From contig NZ_LGEA01000102.1 of NCBI RefSeq assembly GCF_001280065.1, positions 1 to 64,000 on the forward strand: 64,000 bases of DNA, in the 5' to 3' direction. Numbering within the stretch: position 1 is the first letter of the stretch; the number at the start of each line of letters is the position of its first letter. Below the pieces are notes generated by a model, which saw only the letters and a program-made list of their open reading frames with translations, had not been told where the DNA came from and did not search any database. This document shows, one piece after another, positions 29,606 through 39,724 of this stretch. The stretch comes from Streptomyces sp. NRRL B-1140 (GTDB lineage Bacteria; Actinomycetota; Actinomycetes; Streptomycetales; Streptomycetaceae). The translations under genes and the position numbers were made by a program.

Positions 29606-30040
29606 TCAGGGGTGGAGCCAGCCGCCGAAGGGCAGGTTCCGGACGACGGAGAAGACCAGCAGCAACGCCCCGAGGCTCCACACCAGCCCCGGGCGGGGGT
29701 CGATCCGCAGGGGGCGCCCGCGGACCGCGTGGACCACCCATACGGTCCACAGCACGGCGAAGCCCAGATAGCCGAGGGTCGCGAGCGCGTTGGCGTGCAG
29801 CGCGGTGAGGACGTCCCCGTGGACGAAGGCGTGCGCGCTGCGCAGTCCGCCGCAGCCGGGGCAGTAGAGGCCGGTGTGGCGCAGCAGCGGGCAGACGGGG
29901 TAGTGGCCGGGCTCGTTGGGGTCCACGGCGCCCACGTAGGCGAACGCGGCGGCGACGGCCGCGAGCACTCCTGCGGGAATGGCCAGACGGCTCGGGACGC
30001 TCGGCGTCACCCTTCGGCTCTCGGCGTTCACGCCAGGCAT
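29606..30040 (-). CDS. DUF2752 membrane protein
   Basis: A 144-aa protein with three or four predicted membrane helices (about 18-38, 78-105 and 113-132). The DUF2752 signature [13 protein letters not shown] (here [11 protein letters not shown]) sits after a second conserved Cys in the HYPVCPLL segment, so a metal or disulfide site at the membrane face is possible. Function is unknown. It lies in a run of small membrane genes between trpE and trpC, on the same strand, with hairpins between several of them. The ATG at 30040 lacks a strong ribosome site; the GTG three codons in is an alternative. Confidence 0.75.
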   Translation of the reverse strand: MPGVNAESRRVTPSVPSRLAIPAGVLAAVAAAFAYVGAVDPNEPGHYPVCPLLRHTGLYCPGCGGLRSAHAFVHGDVLTALHANALATLGYLGFAVLWTVWVVHAVRGRPLRIDPRPGLVWSLGALLLVFSVVRNLPFGGWLHP

Positions 30041-30060
30041 TGTGCCCCGGACGCGCGTGA

Positions 30061-30094
30061 GGGGCGGTCCCGGCACCCGAGTGCCGGTCGCCCC
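30061..30094 (-). terminator. Hairpin between HGxxPAAW gene and DUF2752 gene
   Basis: CCGGCAC (30070-30076) pairs with GTGCCGG (30081-30087) over CCGA, and GGGGCG (30061-30066) pairs with CGCCCC (30089-30094) across a small internal loop. Lies in the 80-bp gap after the upstream gene's stop. Probably a terminator or attenuating hairpin. Confidence 0.5.
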
Positions 30095-30120
30095 TCGTGC
30101 GACCAGGTGTTCCGCGGGGG

Positions 30121-30372
30121 TCAGCCCTCGGCGCGCGCCGGCTCGCGGTCGCCCGTCATCCGGTGCGGCTGGTGCAGGTCCTTGGGCTGGCCGAGGCCCA
30201 TCATCCGCATGATGCCGCCGACGACACCGCCGAGCAGCACGACCACCATGCCCGCCCAGAAGCCCACCGGCTGGTCCAGCACCATGAACGCGCCCGAGAC
30301 GCAGAAACCGATGAACGCGATCGTGACACCGGTCCAGGCGGCCGGGGTGTGACCGTGGCTGCTGCCCGCCAT
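30121..30372 (-). CDS. HGxxPAAW-family small membrane protein
   Basis: An 83-aa protein with the namesake motif HGHTPAAW at residues 6-13 and two membrane helices (about 14-34 and 38-58), then a basic tail. This short family is known to me only from actinomycetes and usually lies beside trp genes; no function is established. The GGAG at 9-12 nt before the ATG supports the start. It is preceded by a 20-bp palindrome and followed by a hairpin, so its transcript may be separate from its neighbours. Confidence 0.8.
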   Translation of the reverse strand: MAGSSHGHTPAAWTGVTIAFIGFCVSGAFMVLDQPVGFWAGMVVVLLGGVVGGIMRMMGLGQPKDLHQPHRMTGDREPARAEG

Positions 30373-30426
30373 TGCTTGCTCCTCGTTGCTGTGTGCGTAT
30401 CTGAGCAGGACGCTCGGGCCCATTGT

Positions 30427-30446
30427 CCCGCACGCGCGCGTGCGGG
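30427..30446. repeat. Perfect 20-bp palindrome
   Basis: CCCGCACGCG followed directly by its reverse complement CGCGTGCGGG, in the 120-bp gap between the TIGR02234 gene and the HGxxPAAW gene. It can act as a hairpin terminator for the upstream gene or as an operator for the downstream one. Confidence 0.5.
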
Positions 30447-30492
30447 GTGAGCGGGGGTGCTCCCCCTGCCGCTCCCGGTCGCCCGTGCGGGC

Positions 30493-31134
30493 TCAGGCGC
30501 CGGTCGGGTCCTCGCCGCGGTCGAGCGCCTTCCACAGGTCCTCGGGGCGGTCGGGGTCGACGGCGGGGGCCTTGCGGCGCGGCTGGGGCGTGCCGGAGCG
30601 CTCGTAGCGGCCGGACATGCCGGGCCACAGCCGGCCGTAGCGCAGGGCGAGCAGCCCGGCCAGCAGGATCAGGGCGCCGCCGACGACCGCGACGTAGGGC
30701 CAGGCCGTGTGGCTGAGGGCGTCGACGGAGGCCGAGGTGTCGCCGGAGGCCTGCGCGGCCTGCTCGTCGAGCGCGGCGCTGTCGGAGGCGCCGAGCAGGG
30801 CCGCGGCGACGATGCCGACGCCGGAGAGCGCCAGCAGCGCGGCGACGATCAGGCGGCCGGCGCGGCGGACGGCGAACACGGCGACGAGCGCGGCGAGGCC
30901 CACTATGGCGAGCGCCGCGGGAACACCCGTGACGTCGCTGCCCTTGGCGGTGAGGGGGAAGGCGCCGCCGGCCACCGTCGCGGTGCCCTGCGACCACTCC
31001 TGCCGGGTGGCGAGCAGCGCCACGGCGGCGCCGAGCGCGCCGCTCAGCAGCGCCACGGCGAGGCTCAGGCGGCCGGCCCGGGCGGATCCGGGGGCTTCGG
31101 AACGGGGGTGCGGTACAGCAGTCACGTACCCCAC
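30493..31134 (-). CDS. TIGR02234/Trp_oprn_chp family membrane protein
   Basis: A 213-aa protein with four predicted membrane helices (about 24-42, 73-90, 96-115 and 145-165), a soluble loop between helices 1 and 2 and a Pro/Arg-rich cytosolic tail. The family is named for its constant place in actinomycete trp operons, and no enzymatic role is known. It follows trpE by 41 nt on the same strand. The ATG at 31134 is used here; the GTG three codons later (VTAVPHPRSE) is an equally good start. A role in tryptophan-linked transport is conceivable but unsupported. Confidence 0.8.
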   Translation of the reverse strand: MGYVTAVPHPRSEAPGSARAGRLSLAVALLSGALGAAVALLATRQEWSQGTATVAGGAFPLTAKGSDVTGVPAALAIVGLAALVAVFAVRRAGRLIVAALLALSGVGIVAAALLGASDSAALDEQAAQASGDTSASVDALSHTAWPYVAVVGGALILLAGLLALRYGRLWPGMSGRYERSGTPQPRRKAPAVDPDRPEDLWKALDRGEDPTGA

Positions 31135-31175
31135 TATCGCCTGAAGCCCGGGCGAACCGTCACCCGGGGGTCATC

Positions 31176-32657
<1,482 letters not shown>

Positions 32658-32668
32658 GGCCGCTGACC

Positions 32669-33055
32669 TTACTGATCCCGGGCGGCGCGGTCGGAGCCGC
32701 CGTCCTCGAGGAGCACGTCCTCGTCGAAACAGGTGCGGGCCCCGGTGTGGCAGGCGGCGCCGACCTGGTCGACCCTGACGAGCACGGTGTCGGCGTCGCA
32801 GTCCAGGGCGACGGACTTCACCCACTGGAAGTGGCCGGAGGTGTCGCCCTTGACCCAGTACTCCCCGCGGCTGCGCGACCAGTACGTGCACCGGCCGGTG
32901 GTGAGGGTACGGTGCAGCGCCTCGTCGTCCATCCAGCCGAGCATCAGCACCTCGTTGGTGTCGTACTGCTGGGCGATGGCGGGCAGGAGGCCGTCGGGGC
33001 TGCGCTTGAGGCGCGCGGCGATCTCCGGGTCGAGGGGGCTGGGCGTGCTGGTCAT
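32669..33055 (-). CDS. hisI: Phosphoribosyl-AMP cyclohydrolase
   Basis: A 128-aa zinc enzyme that opens the purine ring of phosphoribosyl-AMP in histidine synthesis. The zinc and Mg2+ ligands are in [11 protein letters not shown] and [24 protein letters not shown] and SRGEYWVKG are the usual N-terminal blocks. It lacks the HisE domain, so PR-ATP pyrophosphatase must be encoded elsewhere. It sits apart from the hisD-F block and is the promoter-proximal gene before trpE. Start at 33055 is preferred over an ATG at 33064; neither has a strong ribosome site. Confidence 0.94.
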   Translation of the reverse strand: MTSTPSPLDPEIAARLKRSPDGLLPAIAQQYDTNEVLMLGWMDDEALHRTLTTGRCTYWSRSRGEYWVKGDTSGHFQWVKSVALDCDADTVLVRVDQVGAACHTGARTCFDEDVLLEDGGSDRAARDQ

Positions 33056-33139
33056 GGTGACCATTGTGCCGCGCGCCACTGACGTTCCCGGTGGAGTGTC
33101 CACTGGGCGGACCGGGGGGCCGGTCGTAGGCTGGGCCCC

Positions 33140-33775
33140 ATGTCGACCCATGCCAAGCGTGAACGACTTCTCCTCGCCGACCTGTTGGAGACCGCGGGCC
33201 CGGACGCGCCCACCCTGTGCGAGGGCTGGCGGACCCGGGACCTCGCGGCGCACGTGGTGGTGCGCGAGCGCCGCCCGGACGCCGCCGGCGGGATGCTGAT
33301 CAAGCAGCTCGCGCCGCGTCTGGACAAGGTGATGGCGGAGTACACCGGCAAGCCGTACGAGGAGCTGATCCAGCTGCTCCGTACGGGCCCCCCGCGGTTC
33401 TCCCCCTTCTCCCTCAAGCCGGTCGACGAGGCGTCGAACATCATCGAGTTCTACGTCCACACCGAGGACGTCCGCCGCGCCCAGCCCGACTGGTCGCCGC
33501 GCGATCTCGACCCGGTCTTCCAGGACGCCCTGTGGTCCCGCCTGGAGCGCACGGCCCGTCTGATGGGCCGCGGCGTCCCGACGGGCCTGGTCCTGCGGCG
33601 CCCCGACGGCCAGACGGCGGTCGCCCACCGTGGCACCCCGGTGGTCACGGTGACCGGCGAGCCGTCCGAGCTGGTGCTGTTCGCCTACGGCCGGCAGAGC
33701 GCGGCCAAGGTCGGCCTGGACGGCGACGAGAACGCGATCGCGAAACTCAACGAGTCGAAGCAGCTCGGGATCTGA
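33140..33775 (+). CDS. TIGR03085-family (DinB/MDMPI-like) protein
   Basis: A 211-aa protein of the mycothiol-dependent maleylpyruvate isomerase-like superfamily. The N-terminal four-helix bundle ([19 protein letters not shown], then [17 protein letters not shown] near 40) has the helical layout and the HVVVRE histidine expected for metal binding, and [16 protein letters not shown] near residue 105 carries further His/Glu ligands. Enzymatic role is unknown; members are proposed mycothiol-dependent or metal-binding enzymes. It is divergent from hisI with an 84-bp shared promoter gap and convergent with hisF. Confidence 0.78.
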   Translation: MSTHAKRERLLLADLLETAGPDAPTLCEGWRTRDLAAHVVVRERRPDAAGGMLIKQLAPRLDKVMAEYTGKPYEELIQLLRTGPPRFSPFSLKPVDEASNIIEFYVHTEDVRRAQPDWSPRDLDPVFQDALWSRLERTARLMGRGVPTGLVLRRPDGQTAVAHRGTPVVTVTGEPSELVLFAYGRQSAAKVGLDGDENAIAKLNESKQLGI

Positions 33776-33787
33776 GCGGGCATGCCG

Positions 33788-33818
33788 GAGCCCCGGTCGC
33801 AGCACGCGGCCGGGGCTC
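33788..33818. terminator. Hairpin between TIGR03085 gene and hisF
   Basis: GAGCCCCGG (33788-33796) pairs perfectly with CCGGGGCTC (33810-33818) around a 13-nt loop; a further GCCG/CGGC pair extends it with one bulged T. It lies between two converging genes and is a likely two-way terminator. Confidence 0.65.
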
Positions 33819-33837
33819 TCGGCGGTCGGGGGCGGCG

Positions 33838-34593
33838 TCAGCGCACCGGGTGCCCCGCCTCCCGCAGCGTCTGCTTGACCTGGCCGATCCGCAGGTCTCC
33901 GAAGTGGAACACCGACGCGGCCAGGACCGCGTCCGCGCCGGCCTCGACGGCCGGGGGGAAGTCGGCCAGTCCGCCCGCGCCGCCCGAGGCGATGACGGGG
34001 ACCGTGACGTGCTTGCGGACGGCCCGGATCATCTCCAGGTCGTAGCCGTCCTTGGTGCCGTCCGCGTCCATCGAGTTGAGCAGGATCTCGCCCGCGCCCA
34101 GTTCCGCGGCCCGGTGGGCCCATTCGACGGCGTCGATGCCTGCGGAGCGGCGGCCGCCGTGGGTGGTCACCTCGAAGGAGCCCGAGTCGGTGCGGCGGGC
34201 GTCCACCGACAGGACCAGGACCTGGCGTCCGAAGCGCTCGGCGATCTCGCGGATGAGCTCCGGGCGGGCGATGGCGGCGGTGTTGACGCCGACCTTGTCC
34301 GCTCCCGCCCGCAGCAGCTTGTCCACGTCCTCGGCGGTGCGGACGCCGCCGCCGACCGTGAGCGGGATGAACACCTGCTCGGCCGTGCGGCGCACGACGT
34401 CGTAGGTGGTCTCGCGGTTGCCCGACGAGGCCGTGATGTCCAGGAACGTCAGCTCGTCGGCGCCCTCGGCGTCGTACACCTTGGCCATCTCGACGGGGTC
34501 GCCCGCGTCGCGCAGGTTCTGGAAGTTGACGCCCTTGACGACCCGGCCGTTGTCCACGTCCAGGCAGGGGATGACTCGGACCGCCAGGGTCAT
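33838..34593 (-). CDS. hisF: Imidazole glycerol phosphate synthase, cyclase subunit
   Basis: A 251-aa TIM barrel that, with HisH, makes imidazole glycerol phosphate and AICAR. The catalytic Asp11 lies in [14 protein letters not shown] and the second Asp in LSVDARR; phosphate loops GGGVRT, NTAAI and ASGGAG are present. It ends the long minus-strand his cluster, 13 nt after ridA, and a terminator-like hairpin lies beyond it. Confidence 0.96.
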   Translation of the reverse strand: MTLAVRVIPCLDVDNGRVVKGVNFQNLRDAGDPVEMAKVYDAEGADELTFLDITASSGNRETTYDVVRRTAEQVFIPLTVGGGVRTAEDVDKLLRAGADKVGVNTAAIARPELIREIAERFGRQVLVLSVDARRTDSGSFEVTTHGGRRSAGIDAVEWAHRAAELGAGEILLNSMDADGTKDGYDLEMIRAVRKHVTVPVIASGGAGGLADFPPAVEAGADAVLAASVFHFGDLRIGQVKQTLREAGHPVR

Positions 34594-34606
34594 GAATCGT
34601 GCTCCT

Positions 34607-35008
34607 CTAGTGTTCCTCGGAGGGTGTCCCTCTGAATGCTTCCACTTCCACCGACACCAGGACCCGGGAGTCGATGAAGCCCTGCACGATGAGCAGGGTC
34701 GTGACCGGGCGCACGCCGTCGAACAGCTCCTTGTGGGCCCGGCCCACCGCGTCGACATCGCGGGCGTGGGCCAGGTACACGCGGGTGCGGATCACCGACT
34801 CGGGTGCGAGCCCGAGTTCGGCGATCGCCTCCAGGGCGGTGGTGAAGGCCACCTTGGCCTGCTCGTACGGGTCGCCCTCGCCGTAGAGCACGTCGCCCTT
34901 GAAGGCGGTCGTGCCCGCGACCAGGACACGGTCGCCCGCCTCGACGGCGCGTGCAAAGCCGACGGACTCTTCCCAGGGACTTCCGCTCTGCACACGCCGT
35001 ACGGTCAT
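34607..35008 (-). CDS. RidA-family protein (reactive intermediate deaminase-like)
   Basis: A 133-aa YjgF/YER057c/UK114 protein. True RidA enzymes hydrolyse reactive enamine/imine products of PLP enzymes. The family fold is clear ([60 protein letters not shown]), and Arg in the VIRTRVYL segment sits where the substrate carboxylate binder is expected. It overlaps priA by 4 nt and precedes hisF, so it is made with the his enzymes; HisC is a PLP enzyme, but whether RidA protects this pathway is inference. Confidence 0.85.
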   Translation of the reverse strand: MTVRRVQSGSPWEESVGFARAVEAGDRVLVAGTTAFKGDVLYGEGDPYEQAKVAFTTALEAIAELGLAPESVIRTRVYLAHARDVDAVGRAHKELFDGVRPVTTLLIVQGFIDSRVLVSVEVEAFRGTPSEEH

Positions 35009-35730
35009 GACGACACAGCCTCCAAGGCCTCTTCCAGGGTGAACGCCTTCGCGTACAGCGCCTTCCCGACGATGGCTCCTTCGACACCGAGCGGGACTAG
35101 GTCGGCGATGGCCCGCAGGTCGTCGAGCGAGGAGACCCCGCCGGAGGCCACGACCGGGCGGTCGGTGGCGGCGCAGACGTTCTTCAGCAGCTCCAGGTTC
35201 GGGCCCTGGAGCGTGCCGTCCTTGGCGATGTCGGTGACGACGTACCGGGCGCAGCCCTCCTTGTCGAGGCGCTCCAGCGTCTCGTAGAGGTCGCCGCCGT
35301 CGCGGGTCCAGCCGCGGCCGCGCAGGGTCGTGCCGCGGACGTCGAGACCGACGGCGATCTTGTCGCCGTGCTCCGAGATGACCTTGGCGACCCACTCGGG
35401 CGTCTCCAGGGCGGCCGTGCCGAGGTTGACGCGCCTGCAGCCGGTGGCGAGGGCGGCGGCGAGGGTGTCGTCGTCGCGGATGCCGCCGGACAGCTCCACC
35501 TTGATGTCCATGGCCCGGGCGACCTCGGCGATCAGCTCGCGGTTGTCGCCGGTGCCGAACGCGGCGTCCAGGTCGACCAGGTGCAGCCACTCGGCACCGG
35601 AGCGCTGCCAGGCGAGGGCGGCCTCCAGCGGGGAGCCGTAGGAGGTCTCCGAGCCGGACTCGCCGTGCACCAGACGGACGGCCTGGCCGTCCCGGACGTC
35701 GACGGCGGGGAGGAGTTCGAGCTTGCTCAC
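35005..35730 (-). CDS. priA: Bifunctional HisA/TrpF isomerase
   Basis: A 241-aa TIM barrel that isomerises both ProFAR (histidine) and phosphoribosyl anthranilate (tryptophan). Catalytic Asp in [15 protein letters not shown] and Asp in [13 protein letters not shown] are present; ELSGGIRDD and [10 protein letters not shown] bind the two phosphates. PriA is the sole isomerase for both pathways in streptomycetes, and no trpF is seen beside trpC here, which agrees. Start is GTG at 35730, overlapping hisH by 4 nt. Confidence 0.95.
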   Translation of the reverse strand: MSKLELLPAVDVRDGQAVRLVHGESGSETSYGSPLEAALAWQRSGAEWLHLVDLDAAFGTGDNRELIAEVARAMDIKVELSGGIRDDDTLAAALATGCRRVNLGTAALETPEWVAKVISEHGDKIAVGLDVRGTTLRGRGWTRDGGDLYETLERLDKEGCARYVVTDIAKDGTLQGPNLELLKNVCAATDRPVVASGGVSSLDDLRAIADLVPLGVEGAIVGKALYAKAFTLEEALEAVSS

Positions 35731-36377
35731 AGTGTTCCGATCCAGTTGGTGAGGAGCTGGGCTCCGGCGTCGCCGGACTTCTCGGGGTGGAACTGCGTGG
35801 CCCACAGGGCGCCGTTCTCGACGGCCGCGACGAACGGCTTGCCGTGCGTGGACCAGGTGACCTTGGGGGCCTCGATGGTCGGGTTGTGCGTCTCCAGCGA
35901 CCAGTCGTGGACGGCGTAGGAGTGCACGAAGTAGAAGCGGGCGTCCGGGTCGAGGCCGGCGAACAGCCGCGAGCCGGGCGCCGCCTCCACGGTGTTCCAG
36001 CCCATGTGGGGCACGACGTCGGCCTGGAGCGGCTCGACGGAGCCGGGCCACTCGTCGAGGCCCTCGCTCTCGACGCCGTGCTCGATGCCACGCGCGAAGA
36101 GGATCTGCATGCCGACGCAGATGCCCATCACCGGGCGGCCGCCGGAGAGCCGGCGGTCGACGATCCAGTCGCCGCGTGCCTCGCGCAGGCCCGTCATGCA
36201 GGAGGCGAAGGCGCCGACGCCGGGTACCAGCAGGCCGTCGGCGTTCATGGCCTTGTCGTAGTCACGGGTGATCTCGACGTCGGCTCCCGCGCGCGCGAGG
36301 GCGCGTTCGGCGGAACGGACGTTGCCGAAGCCGTAGTCGAAGACCACCACCTTCTTCTGCGGGGCGCTCAATTCCAC
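35727..36377 (-). CDS. hisH: Imidazole glycerol phosphate synthase, glutaminase subunit
   Basis: A 216-aa class I glutamine amidotransferase that supplies ammonia to HisF. The triad is visible: Cys in [11 protein letters not shown], His and Glu in TQFHPEKSG. The start is uncertain: GTG at 36377 (VELSAPQ) directly abuts a GGAGGT, whereas TTG at 36371 has that site at a normal 6-nt spacing. Either way it overlaps the stop of the small membrane gene upstream. HisH and HisF are separated by priA and ridA. Confidence 0.94.
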   Translation of the reverse strand: MELSAPQKKVVVFDYGFGNVRSAERALARAGADVEITRDYDKAMNADGLLVPGVGAFASCMTGLREARGDWIVDRRLSGGRPVMGICVGMQILFARGIEHGVESEGLDEWPGSVEPLQADVVPHMGWNTVEAAPGSRLFAGLDPDARFYFVHSYAVHDWSLETHNPTIEAPKVTWSTHGKPFVAAVENGALWATQFHPEKSGDAGAQLLTNWIGTL

Positions 36378-36532
36378 ACCTCCAGCCTCACCACACCGGC
36401 CGCCAGGCACATCGCGGCGCCGATGGACAGCAGCACGATCAGGCCCTTGGGCATCTTCTGCTTCACGAAGGAGTAGATCCCGCCGACGAGGAACAGGCCG
36501 ACGACGATCAGCAGGGTCGAGGTGCCGTTCAC
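36368..36532 (-). CDS. 54-aa membrane protein inside the his operon
   Basis: A short protein, GTG at 36532, with two membrane helices (about 6-22 and 28-46) joined by a basic turn ([10 protein letters not shown]). The start overlaps the hisB stop as GTGA and the end overlaps hisH, so it is translated with the his enzymes. Length, in-frame coupling on both sides and clean hydrophobic pattern argue that it is real. I know of no function; a similar unnamed gene occurs at this place in other streptomycetes as far as I recall. Confidence 0.75.
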   Translation of the reverse strand: MNGTSTLLIVVGLFLVGGIYSFVKQKMPKGLIVLLSIGAAMCLAAGVVRLEVWN

Positions 36533-37122
36533 AGGGCGCCCTTCGTGGAGGGGAGGATGCCGGCCGCGCGCGGGTCGCGCTCCGAGGCGTACCGCAGGGC
36601 CCGGGCGAGCGCCTTGAACTGGCACTCCACGATGTGGTGCGCGTTGCGCCCGTAGGGCACGTGCACGTGCAGCGCGATCTGCGCCTGGGCCACGAAGGAC
36701 TCCAGGATGTGCCGGGTCATGGTGGTGTCGTACTCGCCGATCATCGGCGCCATCTTCTCGGGCTCGGTGTGCACGAGGTAGGGGCGGCCGGACAGGTCGA
36801 CGGTGACCTGGGCGAGGGACTCGTCCAGCGGGACCGTGCAGTTGCCGAAGCGGTAGATGCCGACTTTGTCGCCGAGGGCCTGCTTGAAGGCGGCGCCGAG
36901 GGCGAGGGCGGTGTCCTCGATGGTGTGGTGCGAGTCGATGTGCAGGTCGCCCTCGGTCTTCACGGTGAGGTCGAACAGACCGTGCCGGCCGAGCTGGTCG
37001 AGCATGTGGTCGTAGAAGCCGACGCCGGTCTTGATGTCGGTCTTGCCGGTGCCGTCGAGGTCGATCTCGACGAGGACCGAGGTCTCCTTGGTCACCCGCT
37101 CTATGCGGCCTACGCGGCTCAT
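36529..37122 (-). CDS. hisB: Imidazoleglycerol-phosphate dehydratase
   Basis: A 197-aa manganese enzyme that dehydrates imidazole glycerol phosphate. The metal-binding repeats are [36 protein letters not shown] and [17 protein letters not shown]. It has only the dehydratase domain; the HisN phosphatase must be elsewhere. It overlaps hisC by 4 nt. Confidence 0.96.
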   Translation of the reverse strand: MSRVGRIERVTKETSVLVEIDLDGTGKTDIKTGVGFYDHMLDQLGRHGLFDLTVKTEGDLHIDSHHTIEDTALALGAAFKQALGDKVGIYRFGNCTVPLDESLAQVTVDLSGRPYLVHTEPEKMAPMIGEYDTTMTRHILESFVAQAQIALHVHVPYGRNAHHIVECQFKALARALRYASERDPRAAGILPSTKGAL

Positions 37123-38225
37123 GTGCTCTGCTCCTTCTTCAACTCACGTACCGCGTCGAGGAACGCGTCGTTCTCTTCGGGGGTTCCGGCGGTGACCCGG
37201 AGCCGGCCGGGCACGCCGTTGTCCCGGACCAGGACGCCCCGGTCGAGGATCTTCCGCCAGGTCTCGTGGGAGTCCTCGAAGCGGCCGAACTGCACGAAGT
37301 TGGCGTCGGAGGCGGTCACCTCGTAGCCGAGGGCGAGCAGTTCGGTGACCAGGCGGTCCCGTTCGGCCTTGAGCTGCTCGACGTAGCCCAGCAGCGTGGC
37401 GGTGTGTTCCAGGGCGGCCAGGGCGGTCGCCTGGGTGACGGCCGACAGGTGGTAGGGCAGCCGGACCAGCTGGACGGCGTCGACGACGGCCGGGTGCGCC
37501 GCGAGGTAGCCCAGGCGCAGTCCCGCCGCGCCGAACGCCTTCGACATCGTGCGGGAGACGACGAGGTTCGGGCGGCCCTCGATCAGCGGCAGCAGCGAGT
37601 CGCCGTGGCTGAACTCGATGTAGGCCTCGTCGACCACGACCATCGAGGGCTTGGCGGCCTGGGCGGCCTCGTACAGCGCGAGGACCGTCTCGGGCGGTAC
37701 GGCCGTGCCCGTGGGGTTGTTGGGGGTGGTGATGAAGACGACGTCCGGCTGGTTCTCGGCGATCGCCTTCTCCGCGGCGGCGAGGTCGATCGTGAAGTCC
37801 TCGTTGCGGGGGCCGGAGATCCAGCCCGTGCCGGTGCCGCGCGAGATCAGGCCGTGCATCGAGTACGACGGCTCGAAGCCGATGGCCGTGCGGCCCGGTC
37901 CGCCGAAGGTCTGCAGCAGCTGCTGGATGACCTCGTTGGAGCCGTTGGCCGCCCAGACGTTGGCCACACCGACCTCGTGGCCGGAGGTGTCGGTGAGGTA
38001 CTCGGCCAGCCGGGTGCGCAGCTCGACCGCGTCCCGGTCGGGGTAGCGGTTGAGGTTCCGGGCGGCCTCACGGACCCGCTCGGCGATCCGCTCGACCAGC
38101 GGCTCGGGCAGCGGATAGGGGTTCTCGTTGGTGTTCAGCCGTACGGGGACGTCCAGCTGGGGCGCGCCGTAGGGCGACTTGCCGCGCAGTTCGTCCCGTA
38201 CGGGGAGATCGTCGATGCCTGTCAC
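37119..38225 (-). CDS. hisC: Histidinol-phosphate aminotransferase
   Basis: A 368-aa class II PLP aminotransferase (fold type I) that converts imidazole acetol phosphate to histidinol phosphate. The PLP lysine is in [45 protein letters not shown] and VVDEAYIEF are the other hallmarks. Start is GTG at 38225, overlapping the hisD stop as GTGA, so hisD-C-B are translationally coupled. Confidence 0.96.
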   Translation of the reverse strand: MTGIDDLPVRDELRGKSPYGAPQLDVPVRLNTNENPYPLPEPLVERIAERVREAARNLNRYPDRDAVELRTRLAEYLTDTSGHEVGVANVWAANGSNEVIQQLLQTFGGPGRTAIGFEPSYSMHGLISRGTGTGWISGPRNEDFTIDLAAAEKAIAENQPDVVFITTPNNPTGTAVPPETVLALYEAAQAAKPSMVVVDEAYIEFSHGDSLLPLIEGRPNLVVSRTMSKAFGAAGLRLGYLAAHPAVVDAVQLVRLPYHLSAVTQATALAALEHTATLLGYVEQLKAERDRLVTELLALGYEVTASDANFVQFGRFEDSHETWRKILDRGVLVRDNGVPGRLRVTAGTPEENDAFLDAVRELKKEQST

Positions 38226-39547
38226 TTGCCCTGCGGAACCTTCCAGTCGAACCTCGCCTTGATCGCCGCGCCGTGCGCGGGCAGATCCTCCGCCTCCGCC
38301 AGCGTCACCACGTGGTGCGCGACCTCGGCCAGCGCGTCCTGCGTGTAGTCGACGATGTGGATGCCGCGCAGGAAGGACTGGACGGACAGTCCCGAGGAGT
38401 GGCAGGCGCACCCGCCGGTGGGCAGGACGTGGTTGGAGCCGGCCGCGTAGTCGCCCAGCGACACGGGCGCCCAGGGGCCGATGAAGATCGCACCGGCGTT
38501 GCGGACCCGGTCGGCGACGGCGGCGGCGTCGGCGGTCTGGATCTCCAGGTGCTCGGCGCCGTACGCGTCGACGACCCGCAGGCCCTCGTCGACGCCGTCC
38601 ACCAGCACGATCGCGGACTGCCTGCCCGACAGGGCCGGGACGATCCGGTCGTCGACGTGCTTGGTGGCGGCGACCTGCGGCTCCAGTTCCTTCTCCACCG
38701 CGTCGGCGAGCTCGACCGAGTCGGTGACCAGGACGGCGGCGGCCAGCGGGTCGTGCTCGGCCTGGCTGATCAGGTCGGCGGCGACGTGGACCGGGTCGGC
38801 CGTGTCGTCGGCGAGGACCGCGATCTCGGTCGGGCCGGCCTCGGCGTCGATGCCGATCCTGCCGGTGAAGTAGCGCTTGGCGGCGGCGACCCAGATGTTC
38901 CCGGGGCCGGTGACCATGTTCGCGGGTGCGCAGGACTCGGTGCCGTAGGCGAACATGGCGACGGCCGTGGCACCGCCGGCCGCGTACACCTCGTCGACGC
39001 CGAGCAGGGCGCAGGCGGCGAGGATCGTGGGGTGCGGCAGGCCGCCGAAGCCGGCCTGGGCGGGCGAGGCGAGCGCGACGGACCCGACGCCGGCCTCCTG
39101 CGCGGGCACCACGTTCATGATCACGGAGGACGGGTACACCGACCGGCCGCCGGGCGCGTAGAGCCCGACGCGATCGACCGGCACCCACTTCTCGGTGACG
39201 CTGCCGCCGGGCACGACCTGGGTGGTGTGCGTCTGGCGGCGCTGCGCGCGGTGGACGGTCCGGGCGCGGCGGATGGACTCCTCCAGGGCCGCGCGCACGG
39301 CCGGGTCGAGCTCCTCCAGCGCACGGGTGAGCGCGGCGGCCGGCACGCGCACCTGGTCGAGCCGGACCCCGTCGAACCGCTCGGCGGCGTCGATCAGCGC
39401 CGCGTCGCCCCGATGATGCACGTCCTCGCAGATCGGACGCACCTTCTCCAGGGCGGCCGCGACGTCGAAGTCGGCTCGGGGCAGCAGGTCGCGCAGGGCG
39501 GGGCCCTCGGGAAGGGCGTCGCCACGCAGGTCGATTCGGGAGATCAC
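38222..39547 (-). CDS. hisD: Histidinol dehydrogenase
   Basis: A 441-aa zinc enzyme that makes histidine from histidinol by two NAD-linked oxidations. [22 protein letters not shown] and [20 protein letters not shown] carry the zinc ligands and catalytic His. It is the first gene of the minus-strand his operon. The GTG at 39547 is used; upstream reading to 40255 is not conserved. An imperfect dyad lies 37-64 nt upstream. Confidence 0.96.
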   Translation of the reverse strand: MISRIDLRGDALPEGPALRDLLPRADFDVAAALEKVRPICEDVHHRGDAALIDAAERFDGVRLDQVRVPAAALTRALEELDPAVRAALEESIRRARTVHRAQRRQTHTTQVVPGGSVTEKWVPVDRVGLYAPGGRSVYPSSVIMNVVPAQEAGVGSVALASPAQAGFGGLPHPTILAACALLGVDEVYAAGGATAVAMFAYGTESCAPANMVTGPGNIWVAAAKRYFTGRIGIDAEAGPTEIAVLADDTADPVHVAADLISQAEHDPLAAAVLVTDSVELADAVEKELEPQVAATKHVDDRIVPALSGRQSAIVLVDGVDEGLRVVDAYGAEHLEIQTADAAAVADRVRNAGAIFIGPWAPVSLGDYAAGSNHVLPTGGCACHSSGLSVQSFLRGIHIVDYTQDALAEVAHHVVTLAEAEDLPAHGAAIKARFDWKVPQGK

Positions 39548-39583
39548 GTGCTCAATTCTCTCAGACCCGGGTGAGGCGTCGTC

Positions 39584-39611
39584 CGCGCGTATCAATGGCT
39601 GATACAGCGCG
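39584..39611. promoter_or_regulatory. Dyad upstream of hisD
   Basis: GTATCA (39589-39594) and TGATAC (39600-39605) flank ATGGC; outer arms CGCGC/GCGCG (39584-39588 and 39607-39611) extend the dyad with one unpaired A. It sits in the 177-bp gap between hisD and a divergent gene, 37 nt before hisD, as expected of an operator. The regulator is unknown. Confidence 0.4.
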
Positions 39612-39724
39612 TCGCGGAAGGGCGGAAGATCACCTTCACTTCTTGTGTTCGGGACGTCACTCACCGGGCATGAACGGGTGTACGAGGAAGTGACCCGCGA
39701 GTACCCGGGGAGGAAGGAAGCGCT

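Noticed and set aside
32658..32668. Tryptophan leader peptide or T-box before trpE
   Set aside because: Only 11 nt separate hisI and trpE, and no Trp-codon run or T-box sequence was seen there.
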